Shown: positions 45,370 through 55,665 of the stretch, in pieces | How the letters are laid out: each line of letters begins with the position of its first letter | How positions within the stretch are numbered: position 1 is the first letter of the stretch | Assembly (NCBI GenBank): GCA_963750255.1 | Contig: CAVVPZ010000009.1 | Span: 186,001-250,000 of the forward strand | Origin: DATLED01 sp963750255 | GTDB taxonomy: Bacteria > Actinomycetota > Acidimicrobiia > Acidimicrobiales > CADCTF01 | Direction of reading: 5' to 3' | DNA length: 64,000 nt | The notes under the pieces: generated by a model | The model's database searches: none | Seen by the model: the letters and a program-made list of their open reading frames with translations, nothing else | What the model was told of the DNA's origin: nothing | Translations under genes and position numbers: made by a program

Positions 45370-45633
45370 ATGGACCGCCAGCAGGTGTTCGAGCTCATCC
45401 GCGACCGGTTGGCCGACATCCTCGAGATCGAGCCCTCCACGATCGCCGAGGGGGCGTCGTTCTCGGACGACCTCGACGCCGACTCCCTGGCCCTGATCGA
45501 GTTGGTCGAGGCCCTCGAGGAGGAGCTGGGCGAACGATCGGTCGGCTTCCGCATCGACGACGAGGACCTCGAAGACCTCAAGACGGTGCGCGACGCCGTC
45601 GACTACGTCGTCGCCAAGCTCGAAGCGGCGTAG
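45370..45633 (+). CDS. acpP: Acyl carrier protein
   Basis: An 87-residue acidic protein with the phosphopantetheine site DDLDADSLALIELVEALEEE (Ser in DSL). It begins MDRQQVFELIRDRLADILEI. ATG 45370 is chosen because GAGG lies four bases upstream; an in-frame ATG at 45337 would add eleven residues without homology. It carries the growing acyl chain in fatty acid synthesis and is the substrate source for PlsX. A slightly long helix II region (ELGERSVGFRIDDEDLED) is seen. Confidence 0.92.
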   Translation: MDRQQVFELIRDRLADILEIEPSTIAEGASFSDDLDADSLALIELVEALEEELGERSVGFRIDDEDLEDLKTVRDAVDYVVAKLEAA

Positions 45634-45644
45634 GCGGGGCCGGG

Positions 45645-46460
45645 CTGTCGGTCTCCCAACCTGCCGAGTCGTCGCCGGTCCTGCCCGACCGGCGCTCGTT
45701 CGCGGGGCAAGAAGCTGACGTCGCCGCCCTCGTCGAACGGCTCGGACGTCCGTTCCACGACCCCTCGCTGCTGGCGCGATCCCTCGCCCACCGGTCGTGG
45801 TGCGCGGAGACCGAAGGGGCGGTGTCGAACGAGCGCCTCGAATTCCTCGGTGACGCCGTGCTCGGGTTGGTGGTCACCGATCACCTCTTCCTGACCTACC
45901 CCGACCTGCCCGAGGGTGAGCTGGCCAAGGTGCGCGCCTCGCTGGTCAACTCCGAGGCCCTGGCCGAGGTGGCGAGCGAACTCGACCTGGGGTCGTTCCT
46001 GCTGCTCGGCAAGGGTGAGGCGGCCTCGGGCGGACGCGAGAAGCCGTCGATCCTCGCCGATGCGATGGAGGCCGTGCTCGGCGCTGTCTACCTCGACGGC
46101 GGGTGGCCGGCAGCGGCTGAACTCGTGATGATGCTGCTCGGCGACCGCATCGAGTCCGCGGCCGCCGGCCCTGGCGGCCAGGACTACAAGACCCGCCTCC
46201 AGGAGCTCGCGGCTCGAAAGTTCGAGCAGCTGCCGCGCTACGAGGTCGAGGACGAGGGCCCCGACCACGCCAAGCGCTTCTACGCCACCGTGTTCCTGGC
46301 CGGCGAGCGACGAGGCGCTGGCGAAGGCCGATCCAAGAAGCAGGCCGAGCAGGGTGCCGCCCGGGCCGCGTGGATCGCATTGCAGAAGTTGCTGGACGAG
46401 TCCGAGCTGACCACGGCTTCAGGCACTCCGGCATCGCCGACCGGATCCGACCATGCCTGA
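45645..46460 (+). CDS. rnc: Ribonuclease III
   Basis: About 271 residues. The conserved entry SLLARSLAHRSW (the ALTHRS motif) and the signature ERLEFLGDAVLGLVVTDHLF with catalytic acids are clear. ADAMEAVLGAVYLDGGW follows, and a dsRNA-binding domain ends it (DYKTRLQELAARKFEQLPRY, EGRSKKQAEQGAARAAWIAL). The only in-frame GTG (45822) would delete the LAHRS motif, so the start is upstream; the best placed codon is CTG 45645 (SVSQPAESSP). It matures rRNA and processes structured RNAs. It overlaps mutM by eight bases. Confidence 0.9.
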   Translation: MSVSQPAESSPVLPDRRSFAGQEADVAALVERLGRPFHDPSLLARSLAHRSWCAETEGAVSNERLEFLGDAVLGLVVTDHLFLTYPDLPEGELAKVRASLVNSEALAEVASELDLGSFLLLGKGEAASGGREKPSILADAMEAVLGAVYLDGGWPAAAELVMMLLGDRIESAAAGPGGQDYKTRLQELAARKFEQLPRYEVEDEGPDHAKRFYATVFLAGERRGAGEGRSKKQAEQGAARAAWIALQKLLDESELTTASGTPASPTGSDHA

Positions 46461-47298
46461 GCTCCCCGAAGTCGAAACCATCCGACGAGATCTCGAGAAG
46501 GAGGCCGCCGGCAAACGGATCAAGACCGTCGAGGTCTTCGGCATGCGGTCGATTCGGCGTCACACCAACAAAAAGCAGTTCATCTCGCGCCTCGAGGCCC
46601 GCAAGGTCACCGGCGTCGAGCGGCGGGGCAAGTACCTCCTCGTCAAGCTCGAGGGCTCCGATGTCCTCGTCATCCATCTCGGGATGAGCGGTCAGCTGTT
46701 GTGGGTCAAGGGCAAAGAGGAGAAGGAGGAGAAGGCCAAGCACACGCACGTCATCATCACGTTCACCACGCCGGGCCAGCTCCGCTTCCTCGATCCGCGG
46801 ACCTTCGGCGAACTCTTCGTGACCTCGCTCGACGACCTCGACGAGGCGGTGCCCGAGCTCGCACACCTCGGCTTCGACCCGGTCGAGGACGTGATGAGCT
46901 GGGTGACCTTCGGCGAGATGCTCCACGCACGCAAGCGCAAGCTCAAAGACCTGCTGATGGACCAGAAGTTCGTGGCCGGTATCGGCAACATCTACTCCGA
47001 CGAGATCCTCTGGGGCGCCGGGCTGCGCTTCGACCGCGCCTCCGACGAGTTGACGTCGCAGGAAGTACGCCGGCTCTATCGGGCCATGAGCGAGATCCTC
47101 CACGACGCCATCAAGCACCGCGGCTCGTCGCTGTCCGACGAGCAATATCGCGACCTCTACGGCGTCGTCGGCAACTACGGCAGCGAGCACAACGTCTATG
47201 ACCACGAGGGCGACCCCTGCCGGCGCTGCCGCACCCCGATCGTCCGGGCAAAGATGAGCGGCCGGTCGCACTTCAGCTGTCCCCGCTGCCAGATCTGA
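46453..47298 (+). CDS. mutM: Formamidopyrimidine-DNA glycosylase
   Basis: A 281-residue bifunctional glycosylase/AP lyase removing 8-oxoguanine. The catalytic N-terminus MPELPEVETIRRDLE carries Pro1 and Glu2 (after Met removal). IGNIYSDEILWGAGL is the helix-two-turn-helix. The C-terminal zinc finger is CRRCRTP ... FSCPRCQ. A lysine/glutamate-rich insert (KGKEEKEEKAKHTH) is near residue 95. Next downstream is the 48-nt element, then smc. Confidence 0.95.
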   Translation: MPELPEVETIRRDLEKEAAGKRIKTVEVFGMRSIRRHTNKKQFISRLEARKVTGVERRGKYLLVKLEGSDVLVIHLGMSGQLLWVKGKEEKEEKAKHTHVIITFTTPGQLRFLDPRTFGELFVTSLDDLDEAVPELAHLGFDPVEDVMSWVTFGEMLHARKRKLKDLLMDQKFVAGIGNIYSDEILWGAGLRFDRASDELTSQEVRRLYRAMSEILHDAIKHRGSSLSDEQYRDLYGVVGNYGSEHNVYDHEGDPCRRCRTPIVRAKMSGRSHFSCPRCQI

Positions 47299-47323
47299 CC
47301 CCCACGCCCGACCCGCGCCTCCA

Positions 47324-47371
47324 GCTTTCCGGCGCCAGCGGTGGCCAAGGCCACAGTTTCTGCCGGAAAGC
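47324..47371 (+). repeat. 48-nt palindromic intergenic element, copy B
   Basis: Arms GCTTTCCGGC (47324-47333) and GCCGGAAAGC (47362-47371), 28-nt interior, 25 bases behind the mutM stop and in the same orientation relative to that gene as copies A and C are to theirs. The interior carries a second small stem, GTGGCC with GGCCAC. It ends 46 bases before the smc start. Confidence 0.8.
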
Positions 47372-47417
47372 GGTCGTCCGCGACCGGTCCGGCGGGCACC
47401 GGTAACCTCGTGGTCCA

Positions 47418-50400
47418 GTGTTCCTGAAGGCCCTCACCATCAAAGGCTTCAAGTCCTTCGCCGAGACCACGACGCTCGAGTTCGAGCCGGGGATCACGGT
47501 GGTGGTCGGCCCCAACGGAAGCGGCAAGTCCAATGTGGTCGATGCCGTGGCCTGGGTGCTCGGCGCCCAAGGGGCCCGGACGATGCGCGGCTCGAAGATG
47601 GAAGACGTCATCTTCGCCGGGACCGCCAACAAGGCGGCGCTGGGCCGGGCCGAGGTGAGCCTGACCATCGACAACGCTGACGGCGTCCTCGACATCGGTT
47701 TCGCCGAGGTCACGATCACCCGCACCCTGTTTCGCAGCGGCGACAGCGAGTACGCCATCAACGGGGCCCCGTGTCGGCTCCTCGACATCCAGGAACTGCT
47801 CAGCGACAGCGGGGTCGGCCGCCAACAGCACGTGATCGTCAGCCAGGGCCAGATCGACGCCGTGCTCAACGCCCGGCCCGAGGATCGCCGCAGCATCATC
47901 GAGGAGGCCGCCGGCGTCCTCAAATACCGCAAGCGGCGGGAGAAGTCCCAACGTCGTCTCGAGTCGACCGAGGCCAACTTCCTCCGCCTCCAAGACCTCC
48001 TCCGCGAGGTCCGCCGCCAACTTCGTCCCCTCGAACGCCAGGCCGACGCCGCCCGCCGTCACGGATCGTTGGTCGAAGAACTCGGCGCCCTCCGGCTCCA
48101 CCTCGCAGGGCGGGAGCTGGCTACCCTGACGACCCGGTCGACGGCCGGTGTCAAAGCCAGGGCCGAACTGGCCGACGCCGAGACCGCGCTCAAGTCGTCT
48201 CTCGCTCGATTCGACGCCGACGTGATCGGCGCCGAGGCTGCGCTCTCCGCCGCCGGCGCCAGCGACCTGTCTGAGGCCCTCATGCGATTCGAGTCGATGC
48301 GCGAGCGCGCCCGCGGCCTGGCCGCGGTGCTGACCGAACGCCGGCGGGGGATCGAACGCGACCGGGCGTCGTTCGTCGACCAGGCCGTCATTGCCAGCCT
48401 CGAGAGCGACTTCTCGCGGCTCGGCGACGAACTCGACGAGGTCGAGCGCGAATCCGAAGCGCTGGTGCCGCAACTCGAGGAGTTGCGTGAGGCCGAGTTG
48501 GCTCTGGCCCGATCCCGAGCCGACTTCACCGAGCAGTGGGGCGATGGCGTGCCGTCGATGCCGGCCACGGGAGCGGCCGAGGTGCGGGGCGAACTGACGC
48601 GCGCTGCGCGCCAGTGCCGGTCGCGGTGCCGGCGAGCTGCAGCGGCTCGAATCACGTTTGGCCAATCTCGACGCCAAGGCCGAGCGTCTGGCCGGGGAAG
48701 CGGCGCGACTCAGCGACGAGATAGCGGCCGCCGACGATGCAACCAAGCCGCTGGCCGATGCCGCCGCCGACGCCGAGGATCGACGGCTCAGAGCCGAACG
48801 GGCCCAAGCCGAGGCCGAGGAAGCCCTCCGGGCGGTCGAAGGCGACTACCACTCGTGGACGGCGCGGCGCCGAGGCATTGTCGCTGGCCCTCGACGAGGC
48901 CCGTGCCCGCGCCGGCGCCGAACGTTTGGCTGCCGTCGATGGTGTCGTCGGCACGCTGCTCGATCTCGTGGAGATCGACGAGGGCTGGGAAGCGGCGTTC
49001 GAGGCTGCCGTGGGGGAGGCCCTCGCCGCCGTCGTGGTCGACGGGGTCGAGAGCGCTCGCCGCGCACTGGCCCACCTCCAGTCGGACGACGCCGCTGGGG
49101 CGGTGCTCGCGTTGGGGGCTGCCGGTCAGCCCGTCAGCCTCCCCTTCGAGGCCATGGCTGCCGGTGACGCCATCCGCGACCACGTGCGCTCGCACAACCA
49201 CGACGTCGAGCAACTTCTCGATGTGCTGCTCGCTGTCGCCGTCGCCGTCGACGGCGATTGGACCGACGCCCTCGACCTGTCACTGAACCATCCAGGTCTG
49301 GTCGTTGTCACCCGCGCCGGGGATCGGTTCGCCGCCGGAGGCTGGCGGGTGGGGGCCAGCGGTACCGGCGCCACCGGGGCCGCACTTGCCGAGGCGGGGG
49401 CACACGCCGACGCCGCCGGCGAGGCGATGGCCGTCGCCACCGATCGCCGCGATGCGGCCCGGAGCGAACTCGGCGCCGCACGCCAATCGGCCCAACAGAT
49501 CGCCAAGTCCGTCGATGAGAATGCGGTGCGCAAGTCGTCGTCGGCCAACTCGTTGGCTCGCGTCGAGGCCGAGGCCCGCGACGCGGGCACCGAGGCCGAA
49601 ACACTGCGAGCCCACTTGGGTGAACTCGGCGAGCGGGTGGCCCGCGAGCAACAACGCGTGGCCGAGCTCGAGACCCTCCTTCCGGCCCTCGAAGCCGACG
49701 AAGCCGCCGGGGCCGAGAAGCTGTCCTCGATGCAGGGAGCCCGCGCCCGCCTCGACGAGCGGACGACGGCCGTTGCCGCTCTCCGCACCGACCTCGAGGT
49801 TCGGGCCGCAGGACTCGAGGAGCGCCGCACCTACCTCACTCGCCGGGCGGCCGAAGTCGACGAGCGACTCCGGCGCAACGTCGAGAAGCGCGACGAGGCG
49901 GAGAAGGGCCGCACCGAACTCGAACGCCGAGCGGCGGCCACGCACCGACTCTGGAAGCTCGTCGACGATCGCGTCGCCATCGTCGAACGCGAACTCCAGA
50001 CCCTCCGCGAGGAGCGTCGCAAGCAGTCGGAGCAGACACGGGCCGTGACCGAACGCCTCGACGGGCTGCGACGTCAGCGTCAGACGGCCGAGCGGTCACT
50101 CGGCGAACTACGCGAACGCATCCAGCGCAACCAGCTCGAAGAGGCCGAGGTCAGGGTCCGGCTCGAACAGGCCACCGAGACCCTTCGGCAGAACTTCGAC
50201 TGCGAACCGGAGACGGCGATGAAGGCCGAAGCCCCGGTGCTGCCCGAGGGCGTCACCGCCGCCGCTCGAGTGCGCGAACTCGAGCGCGAGCTTCGACTCA
50301 TGGGCGCCATCAACCCCCTCGCCCTCGAGGAGTTCACCCAACTCCAGGAGCGGCACACGTTTCTCGAGGGCCAGCTCGAAGACGTCAAGTCGGCCCGCCG

Positions 50401-50902
50401 CGAGCTGTTCAAGGTCATCAAGGCCATCGACAACGAGATCGTCGAGGTGTTCGCTGCCGCCTACGCCGACGTGGCCGAGAACTTCTCCTCGCTCTTCACC
50501 ATGCTCTTTCCGGGCGGAAGCGGTCGGCTCAAGCTCACCGACCCCGACAACCTGCTCGAGACGGGTATCGAAGTCGAGGCGCGGCCATCGGGCAAAAACG
50601 TCCGCCAGCTGTCGCTGCTCTCGGGTGGCGAGCGGTCGCTGACGGCGCTCGCCTTCCTCTTCGCCGTGTTCCGCAGTCGCCCGTCTCCCTTCTATCTCAT
50701 GGACGAAGTCGAGGCCGCCCTCGACGACGTAAACCTTCATCGCTTCCTCGATCTCATCAGCGAGTTCCGCCGCGAAGCCCAGTTGGTCATCGTCAGCCAC
50801 CAGAAGCGGACGATGGAAGCCGCCGACTGCCTGTACGGCGTTACCATGCAACCCGGCGGGTCGAGCCGGGTCGTGAGCGAACGGATTGCCGCGGGCACCT
50901 GA
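47418..50902 (+). CDS. smc: Chromosome segregation protein SMC; two frame breaks
   Basis: About 1160 residues. The head's Walker A is VVGPNGSGKSNVVDAVAWVL, then VIVSQGQIDAVLNARPEDRR. The first coiled coil runs to about 48610, where the frame breaks. A second piece (ANLDAKAERLAGEAARLSDE) runs to about 48866, where it breaks again into the hinge (AVDGVVGTLLDLVEIDEGWE). The second coiled coil follows, then the C-terminal head: LSLLSGGERSLTALAFLFAV and FYLMDEVEAALDDVN. It condenses and aligns the chromosome. Start GTG 47418. Both breaks fall in GC-only stretches of the coils, and the head motifs are intact, so this is surely one functional gene. Confidence 0.93.
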
Positions 50903-50925
50903 GCGACCCCCGTATGCTCCTGGCG

Positions 50926-53100
50926 ATGAGGCGGAACGGGCGGATCCTGGTCACGACGATGGCGATGCTCCTCGCGGGAGCGATGCCGGCGGGAGCGGCG
51001 CACTGGCCGCAGTTCGGCGGCGACAGCGGACGAAGCGGGTCCCAGCCCGTCGATCAGGGAGGCGTGCCCATCGAGTTCGCCTACTCGCGCACGGGCGCCG
51101 CCGACGGCGACGTCCGCACCTCGATCATCACCTCCGCCGGTCCCGTGGCCGAGCAGCGGCTGGCCTACGGCACCGAGGACGGCGTCATCCTCATCCGCAA
51201 GTTGCTCAGCGGCCAGGAGGTCGGCCCGGCCGGAGGCACCGACCTCGGCGCCGACCCGTTCCCGTTCGGGAGCTCCGGCAGCGTCAGCTTCGTCGAGTCG
51301 TCGAGCGCAGACGGCCTGGGACAGATCTACTCCGTCCACAACGAGCTGTACTCGGGCGGTGTGATCGGCCTCGAGCTCGCCCAGGTCGACGAGACGACCG
51401 GCCAGCGCTCGCGGCCCGACATCGCCCTCGACAACACGATCGGCTACCGAATCCAGAGCTCGCCGCTGCTCACCTCCCCCGATGGCGCCGGCAACCGCAG
51501 CCTGTTCTTCGTCGCCGAACAGCGCAGCGGCCCCGATGCCCGGCTGTTCAAGATCAGCATCGGGAATGCGGGATCGCCCACAGCCACGATCAGCGCCCCG
51601 ACCTTCACCGACGACATCAACGCCAACGTCGCCGCCAGCCCCACCCTCGTGTACTTGCGAGACGCGGCTGGCACGCCGACGGCCTACATCGCCGTGGGGA
51701 CCTTCGGCGCGCTTCGGACCTACCGGGTGAGCGACCTCGCCCCGGGACCCTTCTCGACCGGCCTCGACAGCGCCGTCGCCACCCCGTCGGTGCCCGTCAC
51801 CGCCGTCGGCCTGCCGCCTGGAGGGGCCGGGAGTGGCGTCGACGTGGCCCCAGCCCTCTACGCCGCCAGCGGCGCCGGCGCCACGACCATCCACCGCTTC
51901 ACCCAGGATGGCTCGACCCAGGAGTTGGTGCGCACCTCGAGTCCGACGCTGGCCGGCCAGCCCGCCCCCGCGCTCGCCCTGAGCCCCGACGGCACCAAGG
52001 TCTTCGTCCCGACGTCGGCCAACCTCTACGGCCTGGCGGCCACGACGATGGCCGTCTCGTCCCGGTTCAGTCCGACCGACGACCTCAAGGTCGACAGCGG
52101 GTTCCGTCGCACGACGCCGGTCACCACCGGCGACCTCGTCTTCGTCGTCACCGACGGCGGCACCCAGTTGGCGCTCGATTCGGCTCGACTGCAGCCAGTT
52201 GGTCCCGACTTCTTCACCCCGGCGCCCGCATCGAAGGGGAGCACGTTCTCGGTCGGTCAGCCCTCGATCAGCCGCCGGCTGCTCCAGGTGGCCACCGACA
52301 AGGGCCTCTTCGTCTACGGGCTTCGGCGCTCGACGCCGCCCACGGGCTACTGGCTGGCGGCGTCCGACGGCGGGATCTTCACCTACGGCGACGCCGGCTT
52401 CTTCGGCTCGACCGGCGCCCTCAAGCTCAACCGACCGATCGTGACGATGGCGCCGACCCCGTCCGACGCGGGCTACTGGTTGGCAGCGTCCGACGGCGGC
52501 ATCTTCACGTTCGGTGACGCGGCGTTCTTCGGGTCGACGGGCGCGCTGGCGCTGAACTCACCCGTGGTCGGGATGGTCCCCACTCGCACCGGGCTCGGCT
52601 ACTGGCTGGTGGCAGCCGACGGCGGCATCTTCACCTTCGGCGACGCCAAGTTCCTCGGATCCACCGGTGACCTCAAGCTCAACAAGCCCATCGTCGGCAT
52701 GGCGGCCTCGACGACCGGCGACGGCTACTACCTCGTGGCTTCCGACGGCGGCATCTTCGCGTTCGGCGACGCAGCGTTCCTCGGCTCGACCGGCGACGTC
52801 GTTCTCAACAAGCCGATCGTGGGCATGGCCGCCGTCCCCGCAGGCGGGGGCTACTGGTTGGTGGCTTCCGACGGCGGCATCTTCAGCTTCGGCAATCGGG
52901 CTGCGTTCTTCGGGTCGACAGGTGACCTCAAGCTCAACTCGCCCATCGTGGCCATGGCGCCGAGCGCCACCGGCAAGGGCTACTTGTTCACCGCGGCCGA
53001 CGGCGGCGTGTTCACCTTCGGAGACGCGAAGTACTTCGGGTCGGCGGCTGAGTTGGGACCGCTCAATCGGCCCGTCGTGACCGTCGCCGCCAAGCCGTAG
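50926..53100 (+). CDS. Secreted protein with propeller-like N-domain and six ~37-residue GYWL/ASDGGIFTFGDA repeats
   Basis: A 724-residue exported protein. A signal peptide (RRNGRILVTTMAMLLAGAMP then AGAA) is followed by a domain of about 460 residues that looks like a PQQ/outer-membrane-type beta propeller (YGTEDGVILIRKL, SSPLLTSPDG, ALSPDGTKVFVPTSANLYGL). The C-terminal third has six repeats of the form GYWL(A/V)ASDGGIFTFGDA.FFGSTG.LKLN.PIVGMAPT. Such repeats are frequent in secreted proteins of Acidimicrobiia and may build a second propeller. Function unknown; probably cell surface. ATG 50914 is four codons upstream and also possible. It lies between smc and ftsY, which are normally adjacent. 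Confidence 0.8.
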   Translation: MRRNGRILVTTMAMLLAGAMPAGAAHWPQFGGDSGRSGSQPVDQGGVPIEFAYSRTGAADGDVRTSIITSAGPVAEQRLAYGTEDGVILIRKLLSGQEVGPAGGTDLGADPFPFGSSGSVSFVESSSADGLGQIYSVHNELYSGGVIGLELAQVDETTGQRSRPDIALDNTIGYRIQSSPLLTSPDGAGNRSLFFVAEQRSGPDARLFKISIGNAGSPTATISAPTFTDDINANVAASPTLVYLRDAAGTPTAYIAVGTFGALRTYRVSDLAPGPFSTGLDSAVATPSVPVTAVGLPPGGAGSGVDVAPALYAASGAGATTIHRFTQDGSTQELVRTSSPTLAGQPAPALALSPDGTKVFVPTSANLYGLAATTMAVSSRFSPTDDLKVDSGFRRTTPVTTGDLVFVVTDGGTQLALDSARLQPVGPDFFTPAPASKGSTFSVGQPSISRRLLQVATDKGLFVYGLRRSTPPTGYWLAASDGGIFTYGDAGFFGSTGALKLNRPIVTMAPTPSDAGYWLAASDGGIFTFGDAAFFGSTGALALNSPVVGMVPTRTGLGYWLVAADGGIFTFGDAKFLGSTGDLKLNKPIVGMAASTTGDGYYLVASDGGIFAFGDAAFLGSTGDVVLNKPIVGMAAVPAGGGYWLVASDGGIFSFGNRAAFFGSTGDLKLNSPIVAMAPSATGKGYLFTAADGGVFTFGDAKYFGSAAELGPLNRPVVTVAAKP

Positions 53101-53144
53101 CGGCCGGCAGGGTTCGCCCGGACCGCCGGTAGGCTCGGGCGCAA

Positions 53145-54332
<1,188 letters not shown>

Positions 54333-54340
54333 TCCCCTCG

Positions 54341-54388
54341 GCTTCCCGGCGCGAATGTGCGCCCTGACGACATCTTCTGCCGGAAAGC
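54341..54388 (+). repeat. 48-nt palindromic intergenic element, copy C
   Basis: Left arm GCTTCCCGGC (one mismatch to the other copies) at 54341-54350 and right arm GCCGGAAAGC at 54379-54388, again preceded by TTCT and exactly 48 nt overall. It starts eight bases after the ftsY stop. A run of ten G (54400-54409) follows. The lipoprotein gene begins at 54454. Confidence 0.78.
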
Positions 54389-54453
54389 CGGGCGGGGGTG
54401 GGGGGGGGGTTGGGAACCGACAGCGGGTCGGGTGACGTCGTACGGTCATGGAC

Positions 54454-55617
54454 ATGCGACGACGAGTGGCGTTGGGATTGGTGATGGGGCTGGCGGCGGT
54501 CGGCCTGGCCGGGTGTGGCAACTGGAGCCCTGCGCCCGGCGCCGATGACGCCAGCCCGCCCCTTTTGCCTCACATCGGCAGCGGAGGGGCAGCGGCCGAC
54601 AGTGCAGCGACGATGTCGGCCGAAGTGGGCGCCGACGCCGCGCTGATGCCCATGCGGGCCATCGAGTACCGGGCGGCAGAGGGAGCCACGGCCCCGGCAC
54701 AGACCGCGCCGGCGTATCGGTTCTTGGCCGACGGCACCGATGTCGTCGCCCGCGTCAAGGATGCGCTGGGTGAGCCCGGGCAGGTGCAGGGCACCGATGG
54801 GCGCCGCTGGTTCTACGACAGCGCGAGCGGAATCGGGTCCGGCACCGCCGTGGCCTGTGCACCCGACGGCGGCGAGTGCGCGGCGCCCCCGCCCCCGCCC
54901 GGCGTGCCGTCGGCGTCCGAGGCCGAAGCCCGCATGCGCAAGACGCTCGCCGCCCTCGGCGTCGACGCATCCACCGGCGCCATCACCGTGAGCGGCGACG
55001 ACGACGCGTACCAGCGGCAGGCGACCTTCGTCCCCCGAATCGACGGTCAACCGGTCGACGGGCTCGCCCTGATGCTGGCCCTGGGGGAGAACGGCCGGCT
55101 CCTCTACGCCAGCGGGATGCTCGGCCGGGTCGAGAAGATCGGCGACTACCCCCTCGTCTCCCTCGCCGAAGCTGTCAAGCGCTTCGGGGCGGGCGGGTCG
55201 ATGGGGGGCGGAGTCCAGACTCTCGAAGCTCGGTCGAGCGTGATGCCCGTCGAGCCCGGTGGCGGCACGGGGGCCGGCGCTGGCCCTCCGCCAGGGGTGC
55301 AGCCGCCGTCGACCGACGAGCCACCCGCACCGACTCCCGAGCCCGAAATCGTCGAGGTCACGGGCGCCGAACTCGCGTTGGTGATGGTGTGGCCGCAATG
55401 CGAGGACGGCGAGATCGTGCTCGTGCCCGCCTTCCGCCTCCTGCCCCTCGATCGAGCGGGCGCCGAGGTCGTCGCCGTGCAGGATTCCTCCATGGCCGAT
55501 CCCGCCGCCGCCGTCTCCAGCGGTCCGTGTCCGGGCCAGCCCCAGGACCTCCCGGCTTCCAAGCCCGAGCCGATGCCGGCACCCGCCCCGCTGCCCGCCG
55601 AGCCGGCGCGCCCCTGA
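54454..55617 (+). CDS. Lipoprotein of unknown function
   Basis: A 387-residue exported lipoprotein: RRRVALGLVMGLAAVGLAGC with lipobox LAGC at the cleavage site. The mature part has WFYDSASGIGSGTAVAC, EAEARMRKTLAALGVDASTG and a region rich in Pro and Gly (VEPGGGTGAGAGPPPGVQPP). No known catalytic motif is seen; parts read like a PepSY/anti-sigma-associated extracytoplasmic domain, but weakly. ATG 54448 is two codons upstream. It is inserted between ftsY and ffh, which are commonly close. A G10 run in front could slip in replication or sequencing. Confidence 0.7.
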   Translation: MRRRVALGLVMGLAAVGLAGCGNWSPAPGADDASPPLLPHIGSGGAAADSAATMSAEVGADAALMPMRAIEYRAAEGATAPAQTAPAYRFLADGTDVVARVKDALGEPGQVQGTDGRRWFYDSASGIGSGTAVACAPDGGECAAPPPPPGVPSASEAEARMRKTLAALGVDASTGAITVSGDDDAYQRQATFVPRIDGQPVDGLALMLALGENGRLLYASGMLGRVEKIGDYPLVSLAEAVKRFGAGGSMGGGVQTLEARSSVMPVEPGGGTGAGAGPPPGVQPPSTDEPPAPTPEPEIVEVTGAELALVMVWPQCEDGEIVLVPAFRLLPLDRAGAEVVAVQDSSMADPAAAVSSGPCPGQPQDLPASKPEPMPAPAPLPAEPARP

Positions 55618-55665
55618 GCCGGCAGGTCGGAAGGCGGGGAAGCGTGCGATAGCCTGACCAACCGC

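Noticed and set aside
47418..50902. smc, ffh, recG and others considered as pseudogenes
   Set aside because: Single-base shifts with all catalytic motifs kept on both sides, in essential single-copy genes and across the whole window, point to sequence error.
54400..54409. G10 run considered as a G-quadruplex regulator
   Set aside because: A single uninterrupted run plus nearby G tracts is possible but the window's homopolymer errors make its true length uncertain, so it is only noted with the lipoprotein.
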